DNA of 64,000 nt, taken from positions 4,133,868-4,197,867 of the forward strand of contig NC_037648.1 of the NCBI RefSeq assembly GCF_003254395.2, written 5' to 3'. Made by a program: the position numbers and the translations under genes. Below, piece after piece: positions 51,975 through 62,400 of the stretch (within the stretch, counting starts at the first letter, position 1; every line of letters starts with the position of its first letter). The notes under the pieces are model-generated. The model searched no databases and was not told where the DNA came from. It worked only from the letters and a program-made list of their open reading frames with translations. Source of the DNA: Apis mellifera. Taxonomy: Eukaryota > Arthropoda > Insecta > Hymenoptera > Apidae.

Positions 51975-52618
51975 TATGAAATTTTTCAAAATTTTTTCAC
52001 TTAATTTTTTTATTTATTGTTATTAAAAATAAAATAATATTTTATATTACATAATCATAATCATTTAAAATATTCATGTCTTTGATTACAATATAATAAA
52101 GAAAGTAAAATGATATAATTAGTAGAAATATAAGACACTTAATTAAATATATAATTAATAGTAATGTTATTAAAATTTTCTGAAGATTTTAAAACCGAAT
52201 TATAAAAATATATTATCTATCATGTTAATTATGGGTTATTCATTATAATTAAACAAAAAGCACAAGTTTTACATTAATAAAATACATTACATTAATAATA
52301 AAATATTATAATATTATTGCAAAATAATATAAATTATTTGATTAATTATGATTACTTTATTATAATTGATTGTAAATTTTTTTTATTAATTTTTATATTA
52401 AAATTTGCATTAATTAAATTCTGTTTTTATTTAGAAAAAATAAAAAAATTCAAAATTGTATAAAATACAAAATATTTATTTTTATGTAGCATATGAAATT
52501 TCTCAAAACTTCTTCACTTAATTTTTTTATTTATTGTTAAAAATAAAATAATATCTTATATTATGTATCATAATCATTTTCATTAGATTATATATGAGAA
52601 TTACAATATGCAAGATAT
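51975..52618. repeat. Direct repeat pair, ~100 bp each, 517 bp apart
   Basis: TATGAAATTTTTCAAAATTT at 51975 and TATGAAATTTCTCAAAACTT at 52492 start two similar segments. Both continue with CACTTAATTTTTTTATTTAT, AAAAATAAAATAATAT and ATCATAATCATTT. The second continues to a region like GATTACAATAT in the first (ATTACAATATGCAA). Confidence 0.55.
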
Positions 52619-53140
52619 AATATTGCTTTCAAAAGTAATTAGAAAAATATTTAATTATAAATAAATGAAAAATTTCTAGTAAGATATTCATTAAATTTTA
52701 AATTTATTCAATTAATGATACAAATTAAAAATATTATTCTTATTTCTAGACTTTTGAATTTGAATCTAACATTCAGATTAATTACATTAAAGCCCTTATT
52801 TTTCAAAATACTTATTAGAAAATTTACATCTATTCTGCTTATTTTTATTTTTTAAAATTCTTACAGAGGATTCAAATCTATTAATGTTCTATTTATAATA
52901 TATTTAGTTCTATCACTATTCTAAAATATCGTAATCCATAATTTGATACAATAAAAAAAAAATAAAATAAACAAAATCCATTTTGATGGAACTAGTAAGA
53001 GTTAATGTTTACGTGAAGGTTCCTGTCGATTCAAAGACTTGAGGTATCTTACATGAAATATATCTATAAATCTATATATCTATAAATATATATATAAATA
53101 AATATATATATCGTTTGATCGCATAAGCTAAATCGGAACT

Positions 53141-53167
53141 TACTGGAATACCAGTATGGCTATACTG
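53141..53167. other. Two overlapping alternative hairpins
   Basis: TACTGG/CCAGTA (53141-53156, 4-nt loop) and CAGTAT/ATACTG (53152-53167, 4-nt loop) share the CCAGTAT segment, so only one can form at a time. They lie in a less A/T-rich patch at 53.1-53.2 kb. Confidence 0.6.
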
Positions 53168-54990
53168 ATATGACTCGTTTGAACTGCGAAATTACGAATT
53201 CAGCCAGCAAAAGATTATCATTTCCTTTAGAAAATATGTATATCTTTAATTGTCAAAATTATCAAGTATACGTGAATATACAATATATATGAACTGATTA
53301 AAAAACATAATAGGAATCCATTTCAATTAATAATAGTTTATAAGAAAGGATTTTTTTAAAATGATAAGAAATTCGTAGGCATGATAAAATTTTATGTAAC
53401 TGCGACATAATCAAATGTTCAATTAATATATAGAAAATATATCATATTATTCAAAAAAAATATGTTAAATTCTCAATGTATATATTTATATAACATATGT
53501 CAATCTCTATATACTTAATCACAATAATAAACTATTATATTTAAACAAAGTCACAAATAAAATTTCATTTTTTCATGTAAAAAGCGTAAAAAGAAATTAT
53601 AAATTTTTCTATGCATTTAAGTCATTTCTTTGTTTTATTCCTATATATTAATTGATTGTCAAAAATTCAGTTTCTATAATAAAATAAGTCCAAATTTTTA
53701 TTTAATTCCAAGATTTATGAATCCTAAATTAATCTAATTTAATTTACATTTTTTATTTTATTTTATTTTGAAAATACTTTTCCAAAAATCATATGTATCA
53801 CTTATTTGGAATGGAATTCAGAGAACGAAAAGTCTGATACAAGAATGGAATAGTAAATGATTAAAAATTATCTTTTTTTTTTTGCACAATATCTGAAAAT
53901 TGAAAATTATATGAGATAAATAAAAAATTATTGAGATAAATAAAAATTCATTGACCAGATATTTTTAAAATTTTTCTTAATTTTAATAAAATTTAATTGA
54001 GTTTAAGATAATTGATTAAAACTTATTTTTTTAAATTATTTTTTTAGCAATATTTATTTGCATTAAGATAAAAAAATTGTTATAAAGAGTAAATTCTACG
54101 CTTCTAATGCGATCTTTCATTTGTTGATCAATATTTTCAATTATAATAGTTTAAATTTTTTCTAATTTTTCGAATTTTAAAATAAATTAAATTATAATAT
54201 ATTTATTTCTAAAAAAATATTGTTTATAACGATTTTACTAATAATATATTGAAAATTATAAATTGATTTAAAAAATTCTTTGATTGAAATTTGAATAAAA
54301 TTTTAATGAATTTTGAGTTTAATTAACAAATTTTATTTGAATTTTAAAGATTTTATAATTTTTTTAAAAAAATTTTCAGTAATTGAATATTTTGTTTAGG
54401 TTATTTATGTTTTGTAAATTAAGATTAAATTATTCAAATTTATTATTGGTAACAACAACACATACTTTACTGCATATGATATATCTTTATTTCTATAGCT
54501 AAAATAAAACATATAACTATTGTTTAATGCTGTATATCGTAAATAAAATCACAAAGAAACTTATCTAAAAGAGATCTAAACACAAATTATTCTCTTCAGT
54601 TTTCAAAAAACAGAAATATTTGTAAAAATATTTGATTTTGAATAAAAATGAAATATTACATAAAAAATAAAACTGTTATAGAAATATATTAGTATTCAGA
54701 AATATAAAATATGATATAGTAATTCATCAATGCTTATTTTATAAAATAAAATAGAATTTTCTATATATAATATATATTCGATAATAAAGTTTCAATAATT
54801 AAATTTCGAAAAAGATTAATATTAATTTTTTTTGTCATTGTTAAAATACTGTTAAATGAAAACAAAAGATACAAAATACTGCAATTTTTAATATTCTAAA
54901 ATTCATAAACAAATCTGAGACAATACGCATACTTGTTAAATAAAATTATATTGAATAATAGCATTTGCACTAAAAATTGATATTTTATAT

Positions 54991-55086
54991 GAGAATATCC
55001 CCAATTCTCGAATCGTATTGAAATAAATCGTATTATGAAAATAATATATTGTATGGGAGATTTTCCCAATTCTCGAATTAGACTGA
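54991..55086. repeat. Imperfect direct repeat, period 65
   Basis: GAGAATATCCCCAATTCTCG and GGGAGATTTTCCCAATTCTCG occur 65 bp apart, each followed by AAT. Each also holds a small inverted repeat (GAGAATT-type arms). Not assigned to any family. Confidence 0.6.
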
Positions 55087-55429
55087 AAACTTGCGTTGTG
55101 AAAGACATCTATATTTTATTTTTGTGCAAAATCATATATTTTTACAAAAATTTGTATTTTTCAAAAACCGAATGTAATAAAACAATTCTATTTCTAAATT
55201 CTAAATTTATAATGATTAGCTTTAATTAAATAAAATTCACATAAAACACATTAAACAGTTTAATTAAATACTATTTAATATTTAATTCGCACAAATAGAG
55301 TTCATATATACAGATTTTCAATAAAAGTAAAACTTTCATTTTATTTATTTTATTTATTATTATTAACATTCGAATTTCAAATATTCAAATTTAAGCATCC
55401 AAGTCATGAGTTTCACGAATATTTGAATA

Positions 55430-55800
55430 TTCAGGTAGTAAACGTTCTACTTTAAATCGATACTTTCGCGAGAATTGGAAGTAGCAAGATCAGCGATAAC
55501 TTTCTAACGAAGCTATTACATATGTACATAAATGCAAATACTTTATTCCAGTGACTCGGGCTCATAACTGTTTAAGCTCTTATCGGCACATCACAACTTG
55601 TTGGTCTCCACCACTTTTTAATCCAAATATCTCGTGAAAATATAGCAACATTGGCCTTCATTCGTTCTCACGCTTCGGTTAATCTTTGCCGGTTTATTTC
55701 CCCGGAATTTTTGCCGTTTTAATTTATCAAAAAAAAAAAAAAAAAAAAAAGGAGAGAGGGGAACGAATAATTTAACGAGGACAAAAAAGTTAAATGGGCG
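55430..55800. other. Balanced-composition island
   Basis: High-complexity patch interrupted by the A run at 55729-55750. It has CTTTCGCGAGAATTGG, GTGACTCGGGCTC, TTTGCCGG and TTTGCCGTTTT. The minus-strand frame at 55618-55845 reads through the A run as Phe and is therefore not credible. Confidence 0.3.
55729..55750. repeat. A homopolymer, 22 bases, followed by GGAGAGAGGGG
   Basis: An A run directly followed by a purine tract, within the 55.4-55.8 kb island. No retroposon features such as a target duplication were recognised. Confidence 0.93.
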
Positions 55801-56549
55801 TGAAACGCGATAGTAGAATATGCATGCAGAATTATTTTTTTTCATTTATCAAGATACGTTTGTGCTACTTTGTATCTTTTTCAGCAGTAAAAATATTATA
55901 TTTATATGATGGAAATTATATACAAAGTGTTAATATATTTGACAACATTGAAAATTCGATTCTAAAATCAAAATAAATAAAGAAGTAAAAATTTTATTAA
56001 GATTTGTTTATAAAATTGATTTTGATTGAAAAGTAATGCAAATTATTTATATCTCCGAAAGAAAAAGAGATATTTAAGAAAATTAAAATAGAAATAATGC
56101 TATGATTCATTAGTTTATTTTAATTGTGCATTTATTTTTTAACATAATCTCGGTATAAAAATATAAATTTTCCTAAAACGGGATAAATTTCTTTATTACT
56201 AGTTTATTACTAAATATTCTTTATTACAAGCATTTATTATAAGCATTTTCACACACAACTTTGAGTTTTATCATCACTTTATTATCCATAATGAAATGAA
56301 CATCCTTAAGTTCTTTTTTGAAAAATAAGAAAAATTGGAAATTTTAGGAATTTTTACTGAATTAGAATTTAAGAGGACGAATATGGATGAGTTCAATTTT
56401 AATTTCATTAGAACAATATGTATATTTACTAATTTCCATCATAAAATATATCATTTACAAAGTAATTAAATAAAATTATATTTTATACATTTATAAAAGA
56501 AAAATATAGTTGTATTTTTGATTATGTATGATGCTATATTCTTTTATTT

Positions 56550-56782
56550 CAATTTATTTACAAATATATATTTTTCTCTTATTAAATTGTAAGCAATTAA
56601 AATTTGCATTAGATGAAGAGAAGTATAAGAAACAGAATAAGAAATTTCTATCTTTATCTAAAAAAGTTAAAAGTAAAATTAAATTATAACTTAATAAATA
56701 AACAATTATAATAATCTTAACTAATTTTAATGTTTTAATCTTTAAAACATTAGACTTTCCAGATATTCCACGAATATATTAA
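56550..56782. repeat. Fold-back repeat, copy G
   Basis: Left part: CTTATTAAATTGTAAGCAAT and TTGCATTAGATGAAGAGAAG. Right part: TTTCTATCTTTATCTAAAA, TAACTTAATAAATAAACAAT, and an outer end with AGACTTTCCAGATATTCCAC then GAATATATTAA. The terminal TTAA is at 56779-56782. The left boundary is uncertain. Confidence 0.45.
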
Positions 56783-57400
56783 CAATATGTATACAAACTT
56801 GATAGCTTCCAAACGATCATTTTATTTTTTTTTTTTTCATTTGCATCAATGCAGATTTAATCCATTGAAATCTGGAATAATTGTTATGGTATTTTTTACA
56901 AAATATTGAAAAAGTTTTAAATGAAAAATATATATTTAAAAATTATATTCATATTATGTATTTATTATTTTAAAAAATCAATTATTTTTATATGTCTTAT
57001 CTGCCACGAAATAATAATTTAAAAATTAAAAAGCAAACTATATATATGATGTAATATATTGTATTCGTATAATAATTATGTAATTCTCGATTGATTATCA
57101 TATTTTTATATTGTCATATTATTTTGATTATCATATTGATTTTGATTATCATATTTATTAAAAGCATTCTTTAAAGTTAGTGCTAAAATTCTTAATATTG
57201 TCTCTAATATTTAGAATTTTTATAATTCATAATAAATGAATATACAATATATTTATCAGCAAATAATTCAACAAAATTCATTTTATTATAGATTATAAAA
57301 ATAATAGTAGAGAAATAATTCAAAGTACAATATTTGAAAAAACAGTAAATAACAAATAATCAAAATATTGAATATACTTTCTTGAGTACAATGGATAATA

Positions 57401-57520
57401 AGTTAAATTGTTTATAACTTAACTAACAATAAGTTTCAATCAACATTTTTATATATTAATTTTTATGTTTATTATCACTTCTAAAATCAAAACTTTATAA
57501 AAATATTTTACAAATATGAA
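57401..57520. repeat. Fold-back repeat, right-half fragment (H)
   Basis: AGTTAAATTGTTTATAACTT, ACAATAAGTTTCAATCAACA, TTTTATATATTAATTTTTAT and CACTTCTAAAATCAAAACTT follow the right-arm order. The outermost part (ATAAAAATATTTTAC) is degraded and does not end in TTAA. Confidence 0.4.
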
Positions 57521-58054
57521 TACGATTCATGAATTATCGTATGAAAGAATGTATTATGAATATCAAGACTGTCAGATTTTCAGTCGAATGAATATTTTTA
57601 TGGAAATGTTTAATATAAATAATTTTTTATATTCTTGTTACCATATTATGCTAGTGCGTAATTATTATATTACTTTCCAGAAATAACACGTAAAATATGA
57701 AAAAAAAATTCACAACGAAAATTTATACTATATTATTATATACACATTTTATATCAAAAATTGTATTTTTTTAAATTTATTTACTTTCATTTTATCTTTT
57801 CGATTTACTTTCTTTCTTCTTTTGTATCAAAATTTTGTACTACATCCTATATAATGTTTTTTTACGTTCGTGATTATTTTTCAAATATATTGATAAAGTT
57901 TATCGATTTAAATCTGAAACATTTATAGTATGGAAAAATTTATGGAAAATTTATAAAGAAAATAAATATATAGAAAATTTATAAATTTACATAGAAAATA
58001 TAGAAAAATCAAACGTATAATTATATTTTCGAATTATTTCTGGATTATCCCGAG

Positions 58055-58340
58055 GAATTAAAAACTGCGAAAATAAACTTTCAAGATTTCTCATCACGGT
58101 CGTTCTTCGCGTGATTTATTGACAATAATCAGATGCTATTCGAACTGCGAACAAATATCGAACCGCGTATTCAATCCCAACTATTTTCACTTGCCTTCAA
58201 CGAACGTCAAATTCATTTTCACGAGTTAATGCAAAACCAATTTTCAAAGAATAATAGAGAATCGTTCGATCGAACAACTCAGTTAGAAATTGATCGGAAA
58301 CAGATTAAGAAATTATATTCACATAAAAATATCTATCGAA
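58055..58340. other. Island with a 71-codon ATG open frame
   Basis: An ATG frame runs from 58133 to TGA at 58346-58348. It is hydrophilic (ELRTNIEPRIQSQ; FNERQIHFHELMQNQFSKNN; FDRTTQLEIDRKQIKK), unlike the Ile/Tyr/Phe/Asn-rich frames typical of A/T-rich noncoding DNA. No domain recognised. Its last codons overlap fold-back copy I, which argues that the end at least is not conserved. It could be a small gene, part of an exon or a chance frame; confidence in coding is low. Confidence 0.25.
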
Positions 58341-58530
58341 TTGATTGAGATTTATTTATAAATTAGAATTTATATTAAAAAAGAGACGAAGAGAGTAAGA
58401 ATAGAACTATCTCACTCAATATGAGATAAAATTTCATTAAATGTGAATTTAAATTGTTTATTATTTAATAAATAAGTCTTAATCGATATTTTTATTTTAA
58501 AATTTTTTTTTTTATTCTTTAGAATCAGTA
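58341..58530. repeat. Fold-back repeat, copy I
   Basis: Left part: TTGATTGAGATTTATTTATA and AAAGAGACGAAGAGAG. Right part: CAATATGAGATAAAATTTCA, TTAAATGTGAATTTAAATTG, ATTTAATAAATAAGTCTTAA, TCGATATTTTT. It lies about 270 bp upstream of the mariner and overlaps the last bases of the 58133 open frame. Confidence 0.45.
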
Positions 58531-58801
58531 ATGATGATTAATACATTGTGAGCGATAGGATAAAATTACGCTTAACCTTTTAAATAAGTTCAAATACTAA
58601 AATAAAACTTTTTATAAAAATTTAATAAGATTAATGCAATTAATAATTATTAATAAATTTTAAAGAAATATTAATAATTTAAAGGAAATTATTAATAAAA
58701 AAATAATTATAAAGATATAGAGTTGTTTGTTCGACCTATAAGAAACAAAATCAAATCGGCTATTTTATATTTTGAAATTCCTCTATATATGTAGATAAAT
58801 A

Positions 58802-58826
58802 TTGGGTTGGCAACTAAGTAATTGCG
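58802..58826 (+). repeat. Left terminal inverted repeat of mariner
   Basis: Twenty-five bases starting TTGGGTTGGCAACTAAG are the exact reverse complement of 59696-59720. The next base differs (T here, G on the right side), then ATTT matches again. Preceded by TA at 58800-58801. In mariners this is the transposase binding and cleavage site. Confidence 0.95.
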
Positions 58827-58846
58827 TATTTCATTCATCAATATGA

Positions 58847-59646
58847 TCACTCATAATCAATTCGGATCATCACAGTACAACTCGTGAGATTATAGAGAAG
58901 CTTCATGTATCACATACATGCATTGAAAACCACTTAAAACAACTTAGCTATGTTCAAAAACTCGATACATGGGTTCCTCACGAACTGAAAGAAAAGCATT
59001 TAACGCGATGCATTAACAGCTGCGATTTTCTAAAGAAACATAATAAAAGTGATCCATTTTTAAAACGACTGATAACTGGTGATGAAAAATGGGTTGATTA
59101 CAACAATATCAAGCGGAAAAGATCGTGGAGCAGGCCACGTGAACCAGCTCAAACAACATCAAAAGCTGGTATTCATCAAAAGAAGGTTTTGTTATCAGTT
59201 TGGTGGGATTACAGAGGAATTGTCTATTTTGAACTCTTACCACCCAACCGAACGATTCTGTTGTCTACATTGAACAACTAACAAAATTAAACAATGCAAT
59301 TAAAGAAAAGCGGCCCGAATTGACAAATCGAAAAGGTGTTGTATTCCATCATGACCATGCAAGGCCACACACATCTTTGGTCACTCGGCAAAAATTATTG
59401 GAGCTTGGTTGGGATGTTTTGTTTACATCCACCAGTCCTGACCTTGCACCATCTGATTACTTTTTGTTTCGATCTTTACAAAATTCCTTGAATGGTAAAA
59501 ATTTCAATAATGATGATGATATCAAATCGTACCTGATTCAGTTTTTTGCTAATAAAAACCAGAAGTTTTATGAACGTGGGATTATGATGTTGCCTGAAAG
59601 ATAGCAAAAGATCATTGATCAAAATGGGCAATACATTACAGAATAA
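58847..59646 (+). pseudogene. Mariner transposase, 5'-truncated and frameshifted
   Basis: The frame opens after a TGA at 58844-58846 and has no starting methionine; about the first 80-85 residues (first helix-turn-helix) are missing. What remains begins in the second helix-turn-helix (TTREIIEKLHVSHTCIENHL, from 58877). It continues through the first catalytic Asp in ITGDEKW (codon 59081) and the WWDYRGIVYFELLPPN block. A 2-nt loss (or 1-nt gain) near 59257 shifts the frame: the upstream frame stops at 59279-59281, while the true sequence continues as VYIEQLTKLNNAIKEKRPEL. Next come the second Asp (codon 59353, in HDHARPH; family usual HDNARPH) and the third Asp (codon 59455, in SPDLAPSDY). 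These two are 34 codons apart where 35 is usual. A TAG at 59602-59604 replaces an expected Trp codon; the original stop is TAA at 59644-59646. Clearly non-functional. Known family role: DNA-binding cut-and-paste transposase acting in the nucleus. Confidence 0.95.
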
Positions 59647-59695
59647 AGTTATTTAGTTCCATGAAAAAATTGTCTTTGATTTTCTAAAAAAAATC

Positions 59696-59720
59696 CGCAA
59701 TTACTTAGTTGCCAACCCAA
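59696..59720 (-). repeat. Right terminal inverted repeat of mariner
   Basis: Ends in CTTAGTTGCCAACCCAA, the reverse complement of the left terminus over 25 bp, and is followed by TA at 59721-59722. It lies 49 bp past the ancestral transposase stop, the usual short 3' spacing in mariners. Confidence 0.95.
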
Positions 59721-60312
59721 TATTTAACTCGTTTTAAAGAAATATTAAATTTTAAAGAAATATTTTAAAGAAATATTAAATTTTCAATAGTATTTTTTCT
59801 TTCTCTCTTTTAAAGACAAAATTCATTTATCCTTTCCTTTTTTAAAATAAATTAAAAATTTTTATATTATTTTTAGTTTTATATATCATATTTTATTCAT
59901 TATAAAATTGTTTTTGAACTTCTATTATTATAAATGCACTTTGTTTGAACAAATTTTATAAACTTATTTCTTAATAAAATAAAATTTTGGCTATAGATAA
60001 TATTTTTTACGACGCAATACTAACAATATGTTAATATTCTAGGCATAAGATAACAATTGTTACACGATAATATAACTGCATATATCAATATATCATTATT
60101 TTTTTAAGCAAAAAAAAAAAAATAAAAATAATGTAGAAATAGATATTTAAGTATAAATTAGCTTATATAAGAAATCATACATAATAAACATAATATATCT
60201 TTGTGTAGTTTTAATTCGTAAATGATTATAATATTTCGATATGAAACTTAATAATTTATTGATAGATTAACAAAAATTATTATATAAAAATATTATATAT
60301 ATAAAAATTTAT

Positions 60313-60316
<4 letters not shown>

Positions 60317-60368
<52 letters not shown>
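60317..60368. repeat. (TA)n microsatellite
   Basis: About 52 bases of uninterrupted TA, followed by TATTATATA-type degenerate sequence to about 60480. Confidence 0.97.
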
Positions 60369-60375
<7 letters not shown>

Positions 60376-62169
60376 TATATTATTATATAAATATTGTAAT
60401 TAATTAAATTAAAAAATTGTTATATAATTATTATATATAATATAATATATAATTATTATATATAATTATTATATATAATTATACATAATGATAACATTAA
60501 TTTTTTTCTTCGTATCTTTTCTTTGTTTCGTTTCCTATTTCTTGCTTTTATTATAATTTTTTAACAAAATATCAAATAATCCATATCGAGATATATAATT
60601 TTTTTTTCTTATTTATATAATATTATATAATATTTTGAAAAAAGCATATAAAAACAGAAATATCCTATATAAAAACTTCAAAGAAACAAAAAACACAAAC
60701 AAATAAACAATATTCAATAACATCGATATTAAATATGATTTTCTGTATTTTTATATAAATACATTTTTCATAAATACATTTATGAAAAATATATAAAAAA
60801 AAATCAAAATTTAATTTTATTGGATTCTAGAAAAAAAAATTTTTTGTAATATTTTATAATGTTATTTAAACATATAGTAATAATTTGAAACATATTTATT
60901 GTTGAAAGATTACAGTTTATCAATTTAACATATAAATTTTTTCTTTTTCAATTTGTGATTTGCTTTTGAGTATTGATTATTTCTAAAATTCTCATTCTCT
61001 TTTTTTTATCTATTCCTTTAAAAAATTAAATTTACATAAGATTTACAAAAATATATATATATATATATACATGTACATATATTCATTATGTTTTAATTTA
61101 TTTATAAATTTAGTTTAAAATGAGTTTAATTAATCTTCAAATCTTCTTTTTTTTCATATGATTCCAAAAATATGATGTTAAAACTTATAAAAACCATAAG
61201 AAAATTTTTTTAAAAATTCTGATTTAAAATAATAACATATTCAACTATTTGTAATCTCCAATTATAAGGAATTCTTATGCAATCTCATTAGATTAAAATT
61301 GTTTAAATAAAAGAAAGAAAGAAAAAATATAGTTAACTAATTTATAATATTCTGAAGTAATAATAAAATGAAAAATGGAGAAGAGATAACTATGTTCATC
61401 TTTATCTCTTTTTCATTCTGTATATAATAGTATTTAAAAGAACGTGATTCAAAATCTAAACAACTTCTGAAGACCAGGAAAATTTTCAACGTCTTTTAAA
61501 AGCTTCCAACAATGTTTTAAGAGAAATAACGAGCTTTTTGCGAGTTGTTTTAAAGAAAAGTAAAAAGCATTCTTTTATATCATTTTTTTATATTTCTTAC
61601 TATATCATTGCTCTTCTGTTACGCCGTGCACATTTTCTATAACACAAGTTTCTGTCTACTTTGAATATATCAAAATGATCTTTGAAAATTATTTTCTCTA
61701 GAAAAATTGCAAACAGTGAACATAGAACGAAAGAGGAAATTACATATCTCGTCTGTATATAATTTTTATATTCCTTATTTCTAAGAAAAAGCTAATAATT
61801 TTGTTACTTTAAAGTTTTAGTTTTGTTAATTCAAAGTTTTAATATAAATAAATAATAATCATAAATTTCAAAATGAACAAATTTTGTGAATTTTTATTTT
61901 TTTCTAAATGAACAAATACTAATTCACTACAATGCTAATGAAACAGAGATATATCGCAAATGTTAACTAATTCAATCGACTAAATAATTCGATGTACCAT
62001 CGATTGACAAATGTTAATGTAGAGGAAACATAGCTTTATATATATTACATGAAATCTATATTTATTTACAAAAAAAAAGTTTATGTTTAATCTACCAGAT
62101 TTTGTGTGCACAAAATTTTATTCTTTGTTTTTTATAATAAATTTTATAAAATTCAAAGTAAAATAATGT

Positions 62170-62400
62170 AATGTGTTTATAATGTAATGTTATATCCAAC
62201 TGGCATTGATTAGTTATTGATCGTTAGTATCACTAAGTGGCCACGATGACTAAATGATTGCACTGTTGCTAGATGATTACAAGCACCATTGTTAGTATTA
62301 TTTATACTATCAGATCGAATCGAGAAAATGAATTTATTTCTAATTCTTCTTGTAAATAAATGCCATAAATTATTAATCTTTTGTTCCTTAACAGAGAGTA
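62170..62400. other. Small complex patch
   Basis: Contains ACTAAGTGGCCACGATGAC and the imperfect tandem pair at 62250-62296. No open frame of note. Confidence 0.2.
62250..62296. repeat. Short imperfect tandem pair
   Basis: CTAAATGATTGCACTGTTG is followed directly by CTAGATGATTACAAGCAC with CATTGTTAG. The two units share CTARATGATTRCA and a TTG end. They lie in a less A/T-rich patch (62170-62400). Confidence 0.45.

Larger units (their letters stand above)
51151..55429. other. A/T-rich DNA, no gene seen
   Basis: Holds the direct repeat pair at 52.0/52.5 kb, the alternative hairpins at 53.14 kb and the 65-bp-period repeat at 55.0 kb. Frames at 54896-55108 (minus) and 55035-55229 (plus) have noncoding-like composition. 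Confidence 0.55.
58802..59720 (+). mobile_element. Internally deleted mariner-family transposon (mellifera-type)
   Basis: Seen: the element starts with TTGGGTTGGCAACTAAG and ends with its reverse complement. The inverted repeats are identical over 25 bp, then differ at one base. TA dinucleotides flank both sides (58800-58801 and 59721-59722), the target duplication expected of Tc1/mariner transposons. Inside is a plus-strand transposase remnant. The total of 919 bp compares with roughly 1.28-1.3 kb for complete mariners, so about 360 bp is missing. The loss is at the 5' side, because the C-terminal part and 3' untranslated region run on to the right terminus. Known: mariners move by cut-and-paste through a DD34D transposase that binds the terminal repeats. 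Inferred: this copy is non-autonomous but keeps both ends, so it could have been moved by a transposase made elsewhere. The termini and protein resemble mariners first described in honey bee, supporting an Apis-like host. Base composition is clearly less A/T-rich than the flanks. Confidence 0.95.

Noticed and set aside
55618..55845. 75-codon minus-strand frame
   Set aside because: Much of it is a Phe run encoded by the A homopolymer.
59079..59273. 64-codon plus-strand frame within the mariner
   Set aside because: It begins at GTG and is a shadow of the transposase, whose true frame there gives ITGDEKW and WWDYRGIVYFEL.
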